Part shown: in pieces, positions 27,249 through 36,672 of the stretch
Layout: the number at the start of each line of letters is the position of its first letter
Numbering within the stretch: position 1 is the first letter of the stretch
NCBI RefSeq assembly: GCF_900112375.1
Contig: NZ_FOLS01000038.1
Location: forward strand, 1-64,000
Reading direction: 5' to 3'
Origin: Pseudomonas citronellolis
GTDB taxonomy: Bacteria > Pseudomonadota > Gammaproteobacteria > Pseudomonadales > Pseudomonadaceae
DNA: 64,000 bases
The notes under the pieces: generated by a model
The model's database searches: none
What the model saw: only the letters and a program-made list of their open reading frames with translations
Told to the model about the DNA's origin: nothing
Made by a program: the position numbers and the translations under genes

Positions 27249-28946
27249 TCAGAAGAACAGGTCGACGCGGAAGTACACCGGGTGTTCACGTTTGTCGATC
27301 ACGCTGGGCCGCTCCAGGGAGCGGGCGAAGCTCAGCGTCGCGGCCAGGTACTGGCCGCGGGCGTTGAACTCCAGCGCGTGGCCGCTCAGGCGGCCGTGCA
27401 GTTCGGGGTTGTAGCGGTCATGCTCGATGGCGCCGAAGTCGTAGCCATAGCCCACGCCGTACTCCTGCAGCCAGGGCTGCAGCGCCACCCAGGTCACCGG
27501 GCGGCGCCAGCGCAGCTGGTTGCGCCAGTAGTAGCCGCTGTCGCCGGACAGGCTCTGGTCCTTGAAGCCGCGCACCGAGTTGAGCCCGCCGAGGCTGATG
27601 CGCTGCGGGCTGTAGAGCACGTCTTCGCTCTTCTGCGCGGTGGCCAGGGCGTCGAAGCTGAAGTTCTCGCCCCACAGCTGGAAGGGCTGCAGGTAGCTGA
27701 GGGTGAGGGTGTATTTGTCGTAGCGGGCATGGGGCTGGTAGGGCTGCGGGTCGTGCTCGCCCTGGGCGCCGAGCGCGCCTATGCCCTGCTGCCAGCCGGC
27801 GTCGAGGTTGACGAAGGCGCTGCCGATGCGCCGGCCGTGGTTGAAGCCCAGCTGGCCCTCGGTGATGCGGCTGCTGGAGACGTCGAGCTTCTCGTCGTCG
27901 ATGTAGTTGTTCGAGCGCACGTGGGCCAGGCCGAAGTTGACCGCGGTCTTGCTCAGGCTGTCGCGGTGCAGCACGCGCTCGGCGCCGAACTGGTGGGAGC
28001 GGCTGTCGCCGTCGAGCTTGAAGGCGAAGCCGCTGCCTTGGTTGCGGGTGCGGTAGTAGCTCTGGTTGTAGCTGTAGCTGAAGGTCCACCAGCCGTAGGG
28101 CAGGCTGTAGAACAGGCCCTGGTTGTCGGAGTGCTTCCAGTGGTCGCTGACCACGTCCTCGGCCACCCGCAGGCCGAGCTGGTCGGCCAGGCCCAGCGGG
28201 CTGTCCCAGTCCAGGCCCAGGCCGGCCTGCTGCTCGCCGCTGCTGCGGTCGCCGTTGTTGTCGCGGAAGGCCGAGACGCGCCAGGGCTTGCCGCGCTCGC
28301 CGGCCAATTGCACGCGGCTGCCGCCGACCTGCTCGCCGGGCACCAGTTCCACTTGCGCGTGGCGCGAGGGCAGGCGGTTGACCTGGTCCACCAGTTGTTC
28401 CAGCTCGCGCAAGTCGAGCACCTCGCCGGTCTTGCCGGGGAAGCCCATGGCCAGTTCGCGCGGGGTGGCCACGGCGGAGTCGTCGAAGCCTTCCAGGCGG
28501 CCTTCGACCACGATGATTTTCAGCGTGCCGCCGGAAAGGTCCTGCTGCGGCAGGTAGGCGCGGGTGGTGACGAAGCCGCGGGCCAGGTAGTGGTCGGTGA
28601 TGGCCTTGAGCAGCGCGTTGAGCTGGGCCACGCCCAGGCACTGGCCGCGGTAGGGCGCCAGCAGGCGCTCGCGGGTGGCGGCGCCGAGGTGTCCGGCGCC
28701 TTCCAGGGTGATTTCGCGGATGTCGAAGCAGCGCGTGTCGGCGGGCTGCTCGGCGGGGGCCTGCGGCGCTGCCTTGCCGGGTAGCTGCTGCAGCTCCTCC
28801 AGGCGCTTCTGCTGTTCGCGCAGCAACTGCTCCTGGCGGTCGCGCTGCAGGTCGCGGTCACCGGGAGTGGTCAGCGGCGCGGCGGAAACATCCAGAACGA
28901 CGGCCAGGGCCAGGCCCAGCGTCCAGTAATGGGGAATGGACTTCAT
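27249..28946 (-). CDS. cdiB: CdiB/FhaC-type TpsB outer-membrane transporter
   Basis: 565-aa protein. Signal peptide about residues 1-22, then a coiled, Gln/Arg/Glu-rich N-terminal plug helix (DRDLQRDRQEQLLREQQKRL). Two POTRA domains occupy ~70-215 (CFDIREITLEGAGHLG; GTLKIIVVEGRLEGFDD), followed by a 16-strand ShlB-type barrel with the conserved VRGF lid motif (GGLNSVRGFKDQSLSGDSGY) and a C-terminal Phe. It exports CdiA across the outer membrane. The gene is 114 bp upstream of cdiA, giving the order cdiB-cdiA-cdiI. Confidence 0.9.
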   Translation of the reverse strand: MKSIPHYWTLGLALAVVLDVSAAPLTTPGDRDLQRDRQEQLLREQQKRLEELQQLPGKAAPQAPAEQPADTRCFDIREITLEGAGHLGAATRERLLAPYRGQCLGVAQLNALLKAITDHYLARGFVTTRAYLPQQDLSGGTLKIIVVEGRLEGFDDSAVATPRELAMGFPGKTGEVLDLRELEQLVDQVNRLPSRHAQVELVPGEQVGGSRVQLAGERGKPWRVSAFRDNNGDRSSGEQQAGLGLDWDSPLGLADQLGLRVAEDVVSDHWKHSDNQGLFYSLPYGWWTFSYSYNQSYYRTRNQGSGFAFKLDGDSRSHQFGAERVLHRDSLSKTAVNFGLAHVRSNNYIDDEKLDVSSSRITEGQLGFNHGRRIGSAFVNLDAGWQQGIGALGAQGEHDPQPYQPHARYDKYTLTLSYLQPFQLWGENFSFDALATAQKSEDVLYSPQRISLGGLNSVRGFKDQSLSGDSGYYWRNQLRWRRPVTWVALQPWLQEYGVGYGYDFGAIEHDRYNPELHGRLSGHALEFNARGQYLAATLSFARSLERPSVIDKREHPVYFRVDLFF

Positions 28947-29059
28947 CCCTTCGATCCCTCGACTACGACATCCAGTTGCAAAACCGGGCTGATTAAATCA
29001 TGGCCAATTGATGTTGAGGGAGTGTCATTCGGCGACTGGTTTCACTTTTAGGACTATTC

Positions 29060-30139
29060 CTATGAGGCGGATTCACCCTTGGCCGGCAGGCGGTGAACCC
29101 AGATGCGCCGCAGCACCGCGGCGAATTGCCGCGACAGGCGCCCGCTGTTGTAGTACTGGCCATAGCGCTCGGCTATCTGCCGCACTTCACGGGCCAGTTC
29201 GGCGTAGCGGCGCGCCGGCAGGTCGGGGAACAGGTGGTGCTCGATCTGGTGGCTGAGGTTGCCGGTGAGCAGGTGCAGCAGCGGCCCGCCCTCCAGGTTG
29301 CTGGAGCCGCGCAGCTGGCGCAGGTACCAGTGGCCGCGGCTCTCGCCCTGCAGCACGCTGGCCGGGAACACCGCGGCCTTCTCGGTGAAGTGGCCGCAGA
29401 AGATCACCGTGAAGGTCCACAGGTTGCGCAGCAGGTTGGCCACGAGGTTGCCGCAGAACACCGCCCAGAAGCCGCCGGCCAGCAGGCCCAATAGGGGGAA
29501 GGCGAGGTAGTCCTTGGCCCACTGGCGGCCCAGCTTGGCGTTGAACCGGCGCAGCAGCGGGCGCAGTTCGTCCTTGCCCAGGCGGCCCTTGAAGTACTGG
29601 TCCAGGCGCAGGTGCTGGATGGCCACGGCGTACTGGAAGAGCACGGCCTGGATCGTCACCCACAGCGGCTGCCAGCGGTAGAAGGGCTTCCACTTCTGCT
29701 CGGGGAACAGGCGCACCACGCCGTAGCCGACGTCGTCGTCCTTGCCCAGGACGTTGGTGTAGGTGTGGTGGATGTGGTTGTGGGTGTGCCGCCAGAAGTC
29801 GGAGGGGCCGGCGATGTCCCATTCGTACTGGCGCCCGGCGAATTCCGGGTCGTTCATCCAGTCGTACTGGCCGTGCATGACGTTGTGGCCCAGCTCCATG
29901 TTCTCGAGGACCTTGCCCAGGCCCAGGAGCAGGCTGCCGAGCAGCCAGGTAGGGGCGGACCAGCCGCACAGCAGCAGCGCGCGGCCGGCCCAGCAGCAGG
30001 CGCGCACGGCGCTGCGCACGCGGCGGATGTAGCGGGCGTCGGCGCCGCCGAGGTCGTCCAGGGTGCGTTGGCGCAGGGCGTCCAGTTCGGCGCCGAAGGC
30101 GGCCAGCTCGGCCGGGGTGAGGTCGCGGTCTTCGCGCAT
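29060..30139 (-). CDS. desB: Acyl-CoA delta-9 fatty acid desaturase DesB
   Basis: 359-aa integral-membrane di-iron desaturase. The three histidine boxes are present: HNVMH near residue 85, RHTHNHIHH near 117 and HQIEHH near 303, with hydrophobic segments between. It introduces a double bond into saturated acyl-CoA in aerobic conditions. The gene is 18 bp downstream of its reductase partner and divergent from desT, the same set-up as P. aeruginosa PA4888-PA4890. Repression by DesT is expected from the palindromes at 31271-31329. Confidence 0.9.
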   Translation of the reverse strand: MREDRDLTPAELAAFGAELDALRQRTLDDLGGADARYIRRVRSAVRACCWAGRALLLCGWSAPTWLLGSLLLGLGKVLENMELGHNVMHGQYDWMNDPEFAGRQYEWDIAGPSDFWRHTHNHIHHTYTNVLGKDDDVGYGVVRLFPEQKWKPFYRWQPLWVTIQAVLFQYAVAIQHLRLDQYFKGRLGKDELRPLLRRFNAKLGRQWAKDYLAFPLLGLLAGGFWAVFCGNLVANLLRNLWTFTVIFCGHFTEKAAVFPASVLQGESRGHWYLRQLRGSSNLEGGPLLHLLTGNLSHQIEHHLFPDLPARRYAELAREVRQIAERYGQYYNSGRLSRQFAAVLRRIWVHRLPAKGESAS

Positions 30140-30157
30140 GCGGGGGTTCCGGGGAGG

Positions 30158-31264
30158 CTAGAGGTCGAGGCTGACGTCGCCCTGCGGGGCGCTGACGCAC
30201 AGGCGGATGGGTTGCTGCGGCTCGCTGTGCAGCGCGCCGCTGCGCAGGTCGCGCACGCTGCCGGCGAGCAGGGTGCAGGTGCAACTGGCGCAGATGCCCT
30301 GGCGGCAGCCGTGGGCCGGGCGCAGGCCGGCGGCCTCGGCCTGTTCCAGCAGGCTGCGCTGGTTGTCGCCGGCCACCTGGCGGCCGCTGCGGGCGAAGTG
30401 CAGGTGAACCTCGCGCTGGGCCTCGTCGGTGGTCCAGGCGGGCGCGCTGAAGGCTTCCCACTGCAGACTGGCGGCGCGGGGTTCGAGATGGTCGCGCACG
30501 GCGCCGACGAAGCCGGCCGGGCCGCAGGCCAGCACATGCCCGGCGGGCAGGCCCTGCAGGTGTTCGGCGTGGAAGCGCCCGCGCAGTTCGCCGGCCTGCG
30601 CCGCGCCGCCGCTGATGGCCCAGCGCGGGTGGAAGTTGGGGTACTCGCGGGCCAGGGCCTGCAGGCGCTCGACGAAAGCGCGCTGGCTGCGTTCACGCAC
30701 GTAGTGCAGCAGCGTCACCGGGCCGCGGTAGCCGTCGGCCAGGGCCTGGCGCAGCAGGCCGAGCAAGGGTGTCAGGCCGCTGCCGGCAGCCAGCAGCAGC
30801 ACGCCGCGTTCGTCCTGCGGCCAGTGCAGCTCGCCGCCCGGCGCGCCCAGTTCCAGCACGTCGCCGACGCACAGCCGGCCCAGCAGCAGCGGCGAGACCC
30901 GCCCACCGGGTTGCAGCTTCACCGCGATCTCCAGGCATCCGTCCTCATCGGCGATCAGGCTGTAGCTGCGCCCCAGGCGCACGCCGTCGTGCTCGATGAA
31001 CAGCTGCAGGTGCTGGCCCGGCCGCGCGCCGCGCCAGTTGGCGTTGGGCCGCAGGCGCAGGGCGAGCATGTCGTCGGCCACCCACTGGCGGCCTTCGACG
31101 CGGACGAACACCCGGTTCAGCGCCCAGGCCGGGTTGAGCACGGCCAGCACGGCATCGACATCGGCCTCGCGCAGCCAGCGCTGGCGCACCAGCGCGCGCA
31201 GGGGGCCGAGCAGCGGGCGCAAGGCGCGCAGCCAGGCCAGGGGAAGCAGGGACATGGACGGCAT
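30158..31264 (-). CDS. Ferredoxin reductase-like partner of DesB
   Basis: About 368-aa cytoplasmic oxidoreductase. An N-terminal FAD-binding barrel (LGRSYSLIADEDG) and an NAD(P)-binding domain (LLLAAGSGLTPLLGLLR; VLACGPAGFVGAV) are followed by a C-terminal plant-type [2Fe-2S] domain with cysteines in HGCRQGICASCTCTLL and a later RLCVSAP. It passes electrons from NAD(P)H to DesB and corresponds to PA4889 (sometimes called desC). Start uncertain between Met codons at 31264 and 31255; the former lies 7 bp from DesT box 1. Confidence 0.85.
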   Translation of the reverse strand: MPSMSLLPLAWLRALRPLLGPLRALVRQRWLREADVDAVLAVLNPAWALNRVFVRVEGRQWVADDMLALRLRPNANWRGARPGQHLQLFIEHDGVRLGRSYSLIADEDGCLEIAVKLQPGGRVSPLLLGRLCVGDVLELGAPGGELHWPQDERGVLLLAAGSGLTPLLGLLRQALADGYRGPVTLLHYVRERSQRAFVERLQALAREYPNFHPRWAISGGAAQAGELRGRFHAEHLQGLPAGHVLACGPAGFVGAVRDHLEPRAASLQWEAFSAPAWTTDEAQREVHLHFARSGRQVAGDNQRSLLEQAEAAGLRPAHGCRQGICASCTCTLLAGSVRDLRSGALHSEPQQPIRLCVSAPQGDVSLDL

Positions 31265-31270
31265 CCAGAC

Positions 31271-31288
31271 AGTAAACACTTGTTCACT
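31271..31288. promoter_or_regulatory. DesT operator, site 1
   Basis: AGTAAACACTTGTTCACT is an imperfect palindrome (complement AGTGAACAAGTGTTTACT) just upstream of the reductase-desB operon. It resembles the DesT box of P. aeruginosa as I recall it (AGTGAACGCTTGTTGACT). Confidence 0.7.
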
Positions 31289-31311
31289 AAACTGGCATGC
31301 CGCCACTTTCC

Positions 31312-31329
31312 AGTCAACAGTCGTTCACT
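31312..31329. promoter_or_regulatory. DesT operator, site 2
   Basis: AGTCAACAGTCGTTCACT (complement AGTGAACGACTGTTGACT) is an 18-bp palindrome of the same type as site 1, 41 bp away in centre-to-centre distance and nearer desT. It may control desT itself or act together with site 1. Confidence 0.7.
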
Positions 31330-31390
31330 GAAGTGGCCAGCGCAGTCGCCGATTTCCCCGGCCATTTGCTAGAGTGCCGGGGCCCCTGCC

Positions 31391-32038
31391 ATGGAAGCCC
31401 CGATGTCCTCTCCCCGCGCCGAACAGAAACAGCAGACCCGCCAGGCCCTGATGGACGCCGCGCGCGGCCTGATGGACAGCGGCCGCGGCTTCGGCAGCCT
31501 GAGCCTGCGCGAGGTGGCGCGCGCGGCGGGCATCGTCCCGGCCGGGTTCTACCGGCACTTCGCCGACATGGACGCCCTGGGCCTGGCCCTGGTGGCCGAC
31601 GTCGACGAGACCTTCCGCCAGACCCTGCGCGCTGTGCGGCGCAACGAGTTCGAGCTGGGCGGGGTGATCGAGGCCTCGGTGCGCATCTTCCTCGACGCGG
31701 TGAGCGCCAACCGCACCCAGTTCCTGTTCCTGGCCCGCGAGCAATACGGCGGCTCGCTGCCCATCCGCCAGGCCATCGGCACCCTGCGCCAGCGCATCAC
31801 CGACGACCTGGCGGCGGACCTTGCGCTGCTCAACAAGCTGCCGCATCTGCAGGCCCAGGACCTCGACGTGCTCGCCGACCTGGTGGTGAAGACGGTGTTC
31901 GCCACCCTGCCCGAACTGATCGACGCGCCGGCCGAGGCGCTGCCGGCGCACTTGACGCCGGAGGCCAAGGTTACCCAGCAGCTGCGTTTCATCATGATTG
32001 GGGCAAAGCACTGGCTGGGGATCGGGGCGAAGGGCTGA
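31391..32038 (+). CDS. desT: TetR-family fatty-acid regulator DesT
   Basis: 215-aa TetR-family repressor. The N-terminal helix-turn-helix occupies about residues 15-60 (LSLREVARAAGIVPAGFYRH), followed by a helical acyl-CoA-binding core (FLFLAREQYGGSLPIRQAIG). In P. aeruginosa DesT senses the ratio of saturated to unsaturated acyl-CoA and represses desCB. It is divergent from the desaturase operon, with two palindromic sites between. Start either at 31391 or the Met at 31403. Confidence 0.88.
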   Translation: MEAPMSSPRAEQKQQTRQALMDAARGLMDSGRGFGSLSLREVARAAGIVPAGFYRHFADMDALGLALVADVDETFRQTLRAVRRNEFELGGVIEASVRIFLDAVSANRTQFLFLAREQYGGSLPIRQAIGTLRQRITDDLAADLALLNKLPHLQAQDLDVLADLVVKTVFATLPELIDAPAEALPAHLTPEAKVTQQLRFIMIGAKHWLGIGAKG

Positions 32039-32053
32039 GGCTGGGGCTTCCTT

Positions 32054-32346
32054 GTAGGAGCGAGGGGGACGCCTAGTCCTTGCTCGCGAACGGGGTTTCC
32101 CGGCACTTCGGTGCCAAGACTGAGAGCGCCCTCTCCCTAACCCTCTCCCTGAAGGGAGAGGGGACCGTTCGGGGTGTGCTGACACTTCGGCGTTAGCCGG
32201 CTTGCATTGAGTATCCGGTTGAAACCAGAGCCCTTCTCGGCACGGACTAGCCCCCTCTCCCTTCAGGGAGAGGGCTGGGGAGAGGGAGCGGAGTTGAACC
32301 AGAGCGCAGGTACCACCGGCTGGTTCGCGAGCAAGCTCGCTCCTAC
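32054..32346. repeat. REP/CTCTCCC repeat cluster with one long-loop REP
   Basis: The 485-bp gap desT-ureE contains a REP with a 14-nt insertion in its loop (32054-32091, GGGGACGCCTAGTC between GCGAG and CTTGCTCGC), CTCTCCC palindromes (32129-32166 and 32251-32287) and a normal REP (32323-32346). No gene is seen in the rest (32347-32523). Confidence 0.8.
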
Positions 32347-32523
32347 GAAAAGCCCCATTCCGCCCCACATCGGTGCGCACCATTTACGTGCGCACCAGCA
32401 ACGCGCACGCGCACCATTCCTGATCACTCGGACAACCCGCCCAGCCCCCGCCATTGCTGGCCGCGCCCGCCCCTGGCAAGGCCCTTGCTGTAGCTCGGCC
32501 ATTGCCTACTGCCGGACACCGCC

Positions 32524-33024
32524 ATGCTGGTCATCCACCAACGCATCGAGCCCCGCGAGCGCTGGGACGCCGAACTGCACCTGAACTACGAGGCGCGCAG
32601 CAAGAGCCGCCTGCGCTGCTACAGCCGCGATGGCGAGGACGTCGGCCTGTTCCTCGAACGCGGCCAGCCGCCGCTGGCGGACGGCGACTGCCTGCTGGCC
32701 AACGACAGCCGCGTGGTGCGCGTGTGCGCCGCGCCCGAGCAGCTGATGCACGTGACCTGCGCCAGCCCCCGCGAGCTGAACCGCGCCGCCTACCACCTGG
32801 GCAACCGCCACGTGGCGCTGCAGGTGGGCGAAGGCTGGCTGCGCCTGCTCGACGACTATGTGCTCAGGGCCATGCTCGACCAGCTCGGCGCCACGGTGCA
32901 GAGCATCGAGGCGCCGTTCCAGCCCGAGCACGGCGCCTACGGCGGCGGCCATCACCATTCGCACCATGGCGAGGCGGAATTCAACTACGCGCCGAAGCTG
33001 CACCAGTTCGGAGTGCGCAAGTGA
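32524..33024 (+). CDS. ureE: Urease accessory nickel chaperone UreE
   Basis: 166-aa cytoplasmic protein. The N-terminal peptide-binding domain and the metal-binding domain (LNRAAYHLGNRHVALQVGEG, with the conserved HxxNRHV) are followed by a His-rich tail GGGHHHSHHGE. It delivers Ni2+ to the UreDFG-apourease complex. The stop overlaps the ureF GTG start by 4 bp. Structural urease genes are not in this window. Confidence 0.93.
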   Translation: MLVIHQRIEPRERWDAELHLNYEARSKSRLRCYSRDGEDVGLFLERGQPPLADGDCLLANDSRVVRVCAAPEQLMHVTCASPRELNRAAYHLGNRHVALQVGEGWLRLLDDYVLRAMLDQLGATVQSIEAPFQPEHGAYGGGHHHSHHGEAEFNYAPKLHQFGVRK

Positions 33025-33695
33025 GCAACACAGGCCTCTGGCCGTTGCTGCGCCTCGCCAGCCCGCAGTTGCCCATCGGCGGCTACAGCTATTCCCAGGG
33101 CCTGGAAGCCGCCCTGGAGCATGGCCTGGTGAGTGACGCCGACAGCGCCTTCGCCTGGCTGGCCGACCAGTTGCAACTGAACCTGGCACGCTTCGAGGGC
33201 CCGCTGCTGGCCGAGCTGCTGCGCGCCGCGCTGGCCGCCGACTGGGCCGCGCTAAGCGATGCCGCCGAACGCCACCGCGCCAGCCGCGAGACCCGCGAGC
33301 TGGCCCTGGAAAGCCGGCAGATGGGCTTCTCCCTGGCGCAACTATTGGAAGCCCTGCCCGAGCTGGACGAAGCGGCCCGCGCCTGGCTGGCCGCGCAGCC
33401 GGAGCCCTCGCTGGCCGCCACCTGGGCGCTGGCCGCGCGGGCCTGGGGCCTGGACGTGGAGCAGGCCCTGGCCGCCTGGCTGTGGAGCTGGGCCGAGAAC
33501 CAGCTCGCGGTGCTGATGAAGGCCCTGCCCCTGGGCCAGCTGGCCGCGCAGAAGCTCACCTCGCGCCTGCTCCCCGAACTCGAACGCGCCTGCGCCGCCG
33601 CGCTGGCGGAGGACGCGCCCGGCGGCGCGCCCTTCGGCCTGGCCCTGGCGAGCATGGTCCACGAAACGCAATACAGCCGTCTGTTCCGTTCCTAG
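33021..33695 (+). CDS. ureF: Urease accessory protein UreF
   Basis: 224-aa helical protein starting at a GTG that overlaps the ureE stop (GTGA). Family marks are [20 protein letters not shown] at the N-terminus, [19 protein letters not shown] in the middle and [20 protein letters not shown] at the end. UreF acts as a GTPase-gating partner of UreG in nickel insertion. Confidence 0.92.
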   Translation: MSNTGLWPLLRLASPQLPIGGYSYSQGLEAALEHGLVSDADSAFAWLADQLQLNLARFEGPLLAELLRAALAADWAALSDAAERHRASRETRELALESRQMGFSLAQLLEALPELDEAARAWLAAQPEPSLAATWALAARAWGLDVEQALAAWLWSWAENQLAVLMKALPLGQLAAQKLTSRLLPELERACAAALAEDAPGGAPFGLALASMVHETQYSRLFRS

Positions 33696-33706
33696 GAGAA
33701 CCCCGC

Positions 33707-34321
33707 ATGAACTCCCAACCCCTGCGCGTCGGCATCGGCGGCCCGGTGGGCTCCGGCAAGACCGCCCTGACCCTGGCGCTGTGCCACGCCCTGCGCGAGC
33801 GCTACAACCTGGCCGTGGTGACCAACGACATCTACACCCAGGAAGACGCCCAGTTCCTGGTGCGCAACCAGGCCCTGGCGCCGGAGCGAATCATCGGCGT
33901 GGAAACCGGCGGCTGCCCGCACACGGCGATCCGCGAGGACGCCTCGATCAACCTGGAGGCGGTGGACCAGCTCAACCGCCGCTTCCCGGGCCTGGAGCTG
34001 ATCCTGGTGGAGTCCGGCGGCGACAACCTCTCGGCCACCTTCAGCCCCGAGCTGTCGGACCTGACGCTGTACGTGATCGACGTTTCCGCCGGCGACAAGA
34101 TCCCGCGCAAGGGCGGCCCGGGCATCTGCAAGTCCGACCTGCTGGTGATCAACAAGATCGACCTGGCGCCGCTGGTCGGCGCCTCGCTGGAGGTGATGGA
34201 GCGCGACGCGAAGAAGATGCGCGGCGAGCGGCCCTTCGTGTTCAGCAACCAGAAGACCGGCCAGGGGCTGGACGAAATCATCGCCTTCATCGAACGCCAG
34301 GGGCTGCTGACCGCGGCCTGA
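33707..34321 (+). CDS. ureG: Urease accessory GTPase UreG
   Basis: 204-aa GTPase: P-loop [15 protein letters not shown], metal-binding [10 protein letters not shown] (CPH), [15 protein letters not shown] and the NKID motif. It couples GTP hydrolysis to Ni transfer into urease. TAGGAGAA lies upstream, 11 bp after ureF. Confidence 0.95.
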   Translation: MNSQPLRVGIGGPVGSGKTALTLALCHALRERYNLAVVTNDIYTQEDAQFLVRNQALAPERIIGVETGGCPHTAIREDASINLEAVDQLNRRFPGLELILVESGGDNLSATFSPELSDLTLYVIDVSAGDKIPRKGGPGICKSDLLVINKIDLAPLVGASLEVMERDAKKMRGERPFVFSNQKTGQGLDEIIAFIERQGLLTAA

Positions 34322-34331
34322 GTTTGTTTTT

Positions 34332-34400
34332 GGGTTCCCGCGTTCGCGGGAATGACGATGTCGACGCTCACCTGCGTCTCCCCCGCGAACGCGGGGGCCC
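34332..34400. repeat. Paired TTCCCGCGAACGCGGG-type palindromes
   Basis: GGTTCCCGCGTTCGCGGGAA (34333-34352) and a second palindrome CCCCCGCGAACGCGGGGG (34380-34397) lie between ureG and hupE. The family differs from the GTAGGAGCG REPs. The first could act as a weak attenuator inside the operon. Confidence 0.65.
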
Positions 34401-34427
34401 AATAACCCCATGTATCAAGGAAGCCCC

Positions 34428-35000
34428 ATGTCCCTGCGCAAAAGCCTCTACGCCCTGGCGCTGTTCCTCACCCCGGCCATCGCCTTCGCCCACCCCGGCC
34501 ACGGCGAGCACGGCCTGGCCGCCGGCGTGCTGCACCCGCTGACCGGCCTCGACCACCTGCTGGCGATGTTCGCCGTCGGCCTCTGGGCCGCCCAGCAACG
34601 GGGCGCGGCGCGCCTGGCGCTGCCCTGCACCTTCGTCGGCGCCATGCTGCTCGGCGGCCTGCTCGGCTTCGACGGCGTGCAGTTGCCCTTCGTCGAGACC
34701 GGCATCGCCGCCTCGGTGCTCGCCCTCGGCTTGTGCGTGGCCCTGGCGGTGCGCCCGCCGCTGCCGCTGGCCATGGCCGTGACCGCGCTCTTCGCTCTGG
34801 CCCACGGCATCGCCCACGGCCTGGAGCTGCCGGAACTGTCCAGCCCCTGGGCCTACGCTGCGGGCTTCGTCTGCGCTACTGCCGCCCTGCATGCCGCGGG
34901 CTATGCGCTGGTGCGCTTCCTGCCGCAGGCTGCGGCGCCGTTGGTGCGTGTGGCGGGTTTGGCATCGGCGGGGGCCGGGGTGTGGTTGCTGGCGGGTTGA
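34428..35000 (+). CDS. hupE: HupE/UreJ-family nickel permease
   Basis: 190-aa membrane protein. Signal-like first helix ending AFAHPGHGEHG, then the HupE/UreJ signature HPLTGLDHLLAMFAVGLWAA and a second His motif FALAHGIAHGLELP, with six hydrophobic segments. HupE/UreJ proteins move Ni2+ (or Co2+), here for urease. Downstream of ureG, after the paired palindromes; AAGGAAG precedes the ATG. Confidence 0.87.
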   Translation: MSLRKSLYALALFLTPAIAFAHPGHGEHGLAAGVLHPLTGLDHLLAMFAVGLWAAQQRGAARLALPCTFVGAMLLGGLLGFDGVQLPFVETGIAASVLALGLCVALAVRPPLPLAMAVTALFALAHGIAHGLELPELSSPWAYAAGFVCATAALHAAGYALVRFLPQAAAPLVRVAGLASAGAGVWLLAG

Positions 35001-35055
35001 TGGGGAACGACGGATAACCGCGAGCGGAGTCCGCTGCCCCCCGCGTCATTCCCAT

Positions 35056-35302
35056 GTAGGAGCGCGCCCTGCGCGCGAATCGCGGGCAGGGCCCGCTCCT
35101 ACAGGTTGCCGTGAAGCCTGGCATTCCCCCCGTAGGAGCGACTGTCTATTGGGTTCCCGCGAACGCGGGAACCCAGTGACGCTGATGGGTATCGCTTCGC
35201 TCAACACCATCCTACGGCGGCGTCGGGGGCTCTTCGTAGGAGCGAGCTTGCTCGCGAATGAGCCCCGCTGCGGAGTCTGTTCGCGAGCAAGCTCGCTCCT
35301 AC
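35056..35302. repeat. Composite repeat cluster between hupE and the porin gene
   Basis: Contains a REP with CGCCCTGCGC and GGGCAGGGCCC arms (35056-35102), a GGGTTCCCGCGAACGCGGGAA palindrome (about 35153-35173), a half copy of the GATGGGTATCGCTTCGCTCA element ending ATCCTACG (about 35187-35217), and a facing REP pair (35236-35302). No gene. Confidence 0.75.
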
Positions 35303-35325
35303 GAGAAGCCATACACACCGATCCG

Positions 35326-36576
35326 TCAGAGCGAAATCGGGTAGTTGAAGATCACCCGCGTCTGGTCGAAATCGCTGTTGAAGCTGCGTCGGTTGCTCGC
35401 ATGGTTGACGCGCACGTTGAGCTTCTTCAGCGGCCCGCTCTGCACCGTGTAGCCCAGCTCCACGTCACGCTCCCATTCCTTGCCGCCGCTGCCGGCCTTG
35501 GTGGTGGCGTTGTCGCCCTTGCCGTAGCGCACCATGCTCACCAGGCCGGGCACGCCCATCGCGGCGAAGTCGTAGTCGTAGCGCAGCTGCCAGGAACGCT
35601 CGTCCTCATTGGTGAAGTTGCCGTTGAACATGTCGTTGCCCATGGTCCGCCCGCTGCTGCCGTAGACCGACTGCCAGCCACCCTCGCCGCCGACCTTCTG
35701 CAGGCCGAGGTAGAGGGTATGCCCGCCATGGTTGGCCGAGAGCAGCGCGTAGGCGGTGTGGCTGTCGATGTCGCCGGCCAGGGCGCGGCCGTCGTCGCGG
35801 TCGAAGAACAGGCCGAGGTTGGCGCCCAGCACCCAGTCGCCCACCGGCTGCTTGTGCAGCAGGTTGAAGTAGCGCTGGGTGTAGATGTCCTCCAGTTGCG
35901 CGTACCAGGCGCCGACCAGGGTGCGTTGGTCGTTGAAGCGGTATTCGCCGCCGGCGTAGTTGAAGGCATCGGATTTCGCCGTGGGCGCCGACCAGGACGA
36001 CAGGTCTTGCATGTCCGCCGAATTGCGCAGGCTGACCTGGTCGTAGCGCCCGCCGTACAGGCTCACCCCGGCCCACTCGCGGGACACCAGCGCCGCGCCG
36101 CGGAAGGTCTGCGGCAGCAGGCGGCCGTCGTCGTAGCGCAGCACCGGCACGTCCGGCAGCATCTCGCCGAGCTTCAGCTCGCTGGCCGACAGCCGCAGCT
36201 TGGCCGCCACCGCCATGCGCCCGTACTCGTCGGCGGCCTTGCCGTCGTCGTGCACCGGCAGCAGCTCGGAGCCGCTCTGGTCGCGGCTGCTGTTCAGCTT
36301 CACGCCGTACAGGCCCATGGCGTCCACGCCGAAGCCCAGCGGCCCGCGGGTGTAGCCGGAGCTGAACTTGAGGATGAAGCCCTGGGCCCATTCGTTGATC
36401 AGGCTCTTGCCGGCGCTGTGGTCGCGGAAGTCGCGGTTGAACGCGTAGTTGCGCAGCACCAGGTCGGTGCGCGAATCCTCGAAGAAGCCGCCCTCCTCGG
36501 CCAGCGCGGGCGCGCACAGCAGCGGCAGGGCCACGCAGGCGAGGGACGGCAATAGGGCGGTGTGACGGTTTTGCAT
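35326..36576 (-). CDS. opdK: OprD-family porin, OpdK-like
   Basis: 416-aa outer-membrane porin. The signal peptide ends APALAEE and the barrel begins GGFFEDSRTDLVLRNYAFNR, the OprD/Opd family opening. Tyr/Arg-rich strands follow, ending FNYPISL. OpdK of P. aeruginosa takes up vanillate and related aromatic acids. Here it is the last gene of the run mdlC-transporter-aldehyde dehydrogenase-porin and is near vanAB, so an aromatic acid is the likely substrate. The exact Opd type is inferred. Confidence 0.8.
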   Translation of the reverse strand: MQNRHTALLPSLACVALPLLCAPALAEEGGFFEDSRTDLVLRNYAFNRDFRDHSAGKSLINEWAQGFILKFSSGYTRGPLGFGVDAMGLYGVKLNSSRDQSGSELLPVHDDGKAADEYGRMAVAAKLRLSASELKLGEMLPDVPVLRYDDGRLLPQTFRGAALVSREWAGVSLYGGRYDQVSLRNSADMQDLSSWSAPTAKSDAFNYAGGEYRFNDQRTLVGAWYAQLEDIYTQRYFNLLHKQPVGDWVLGANLGLFFDRDDGRALAGDIDSHTAYALLSANHGGHTLYLGLQKVGGEGGWQSVYGSSGRTMGNDMFNGNFTNEDERSWQLRYDYDFAAMGVPGLVSMVRYGKGDNATTKAGSGGKEWERDVELGYTVQSGPLKKLNVRVNHASNRRSFNSDFDQTRVIFNYPISL

Positions 36577-36672
36577 TGTTATTGTTCTCCGTTTTTTTCG
36601 GGGTGCAGCGGCCCGCGGCGCGTCCGTGTGAGCGCGCCGTGGGCGGGGTGGGTGGCAGAACCGGCTAGGCGA

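Noticed and set aside
23004-28784. A 1926-codon open frame on the plus strand
   Set aside because: It is antisense to cdiA/cdiB in GC-rich DNA, Ala/Val/Gly-rich with no domain, and cuts across the boundary of two well supported genes.
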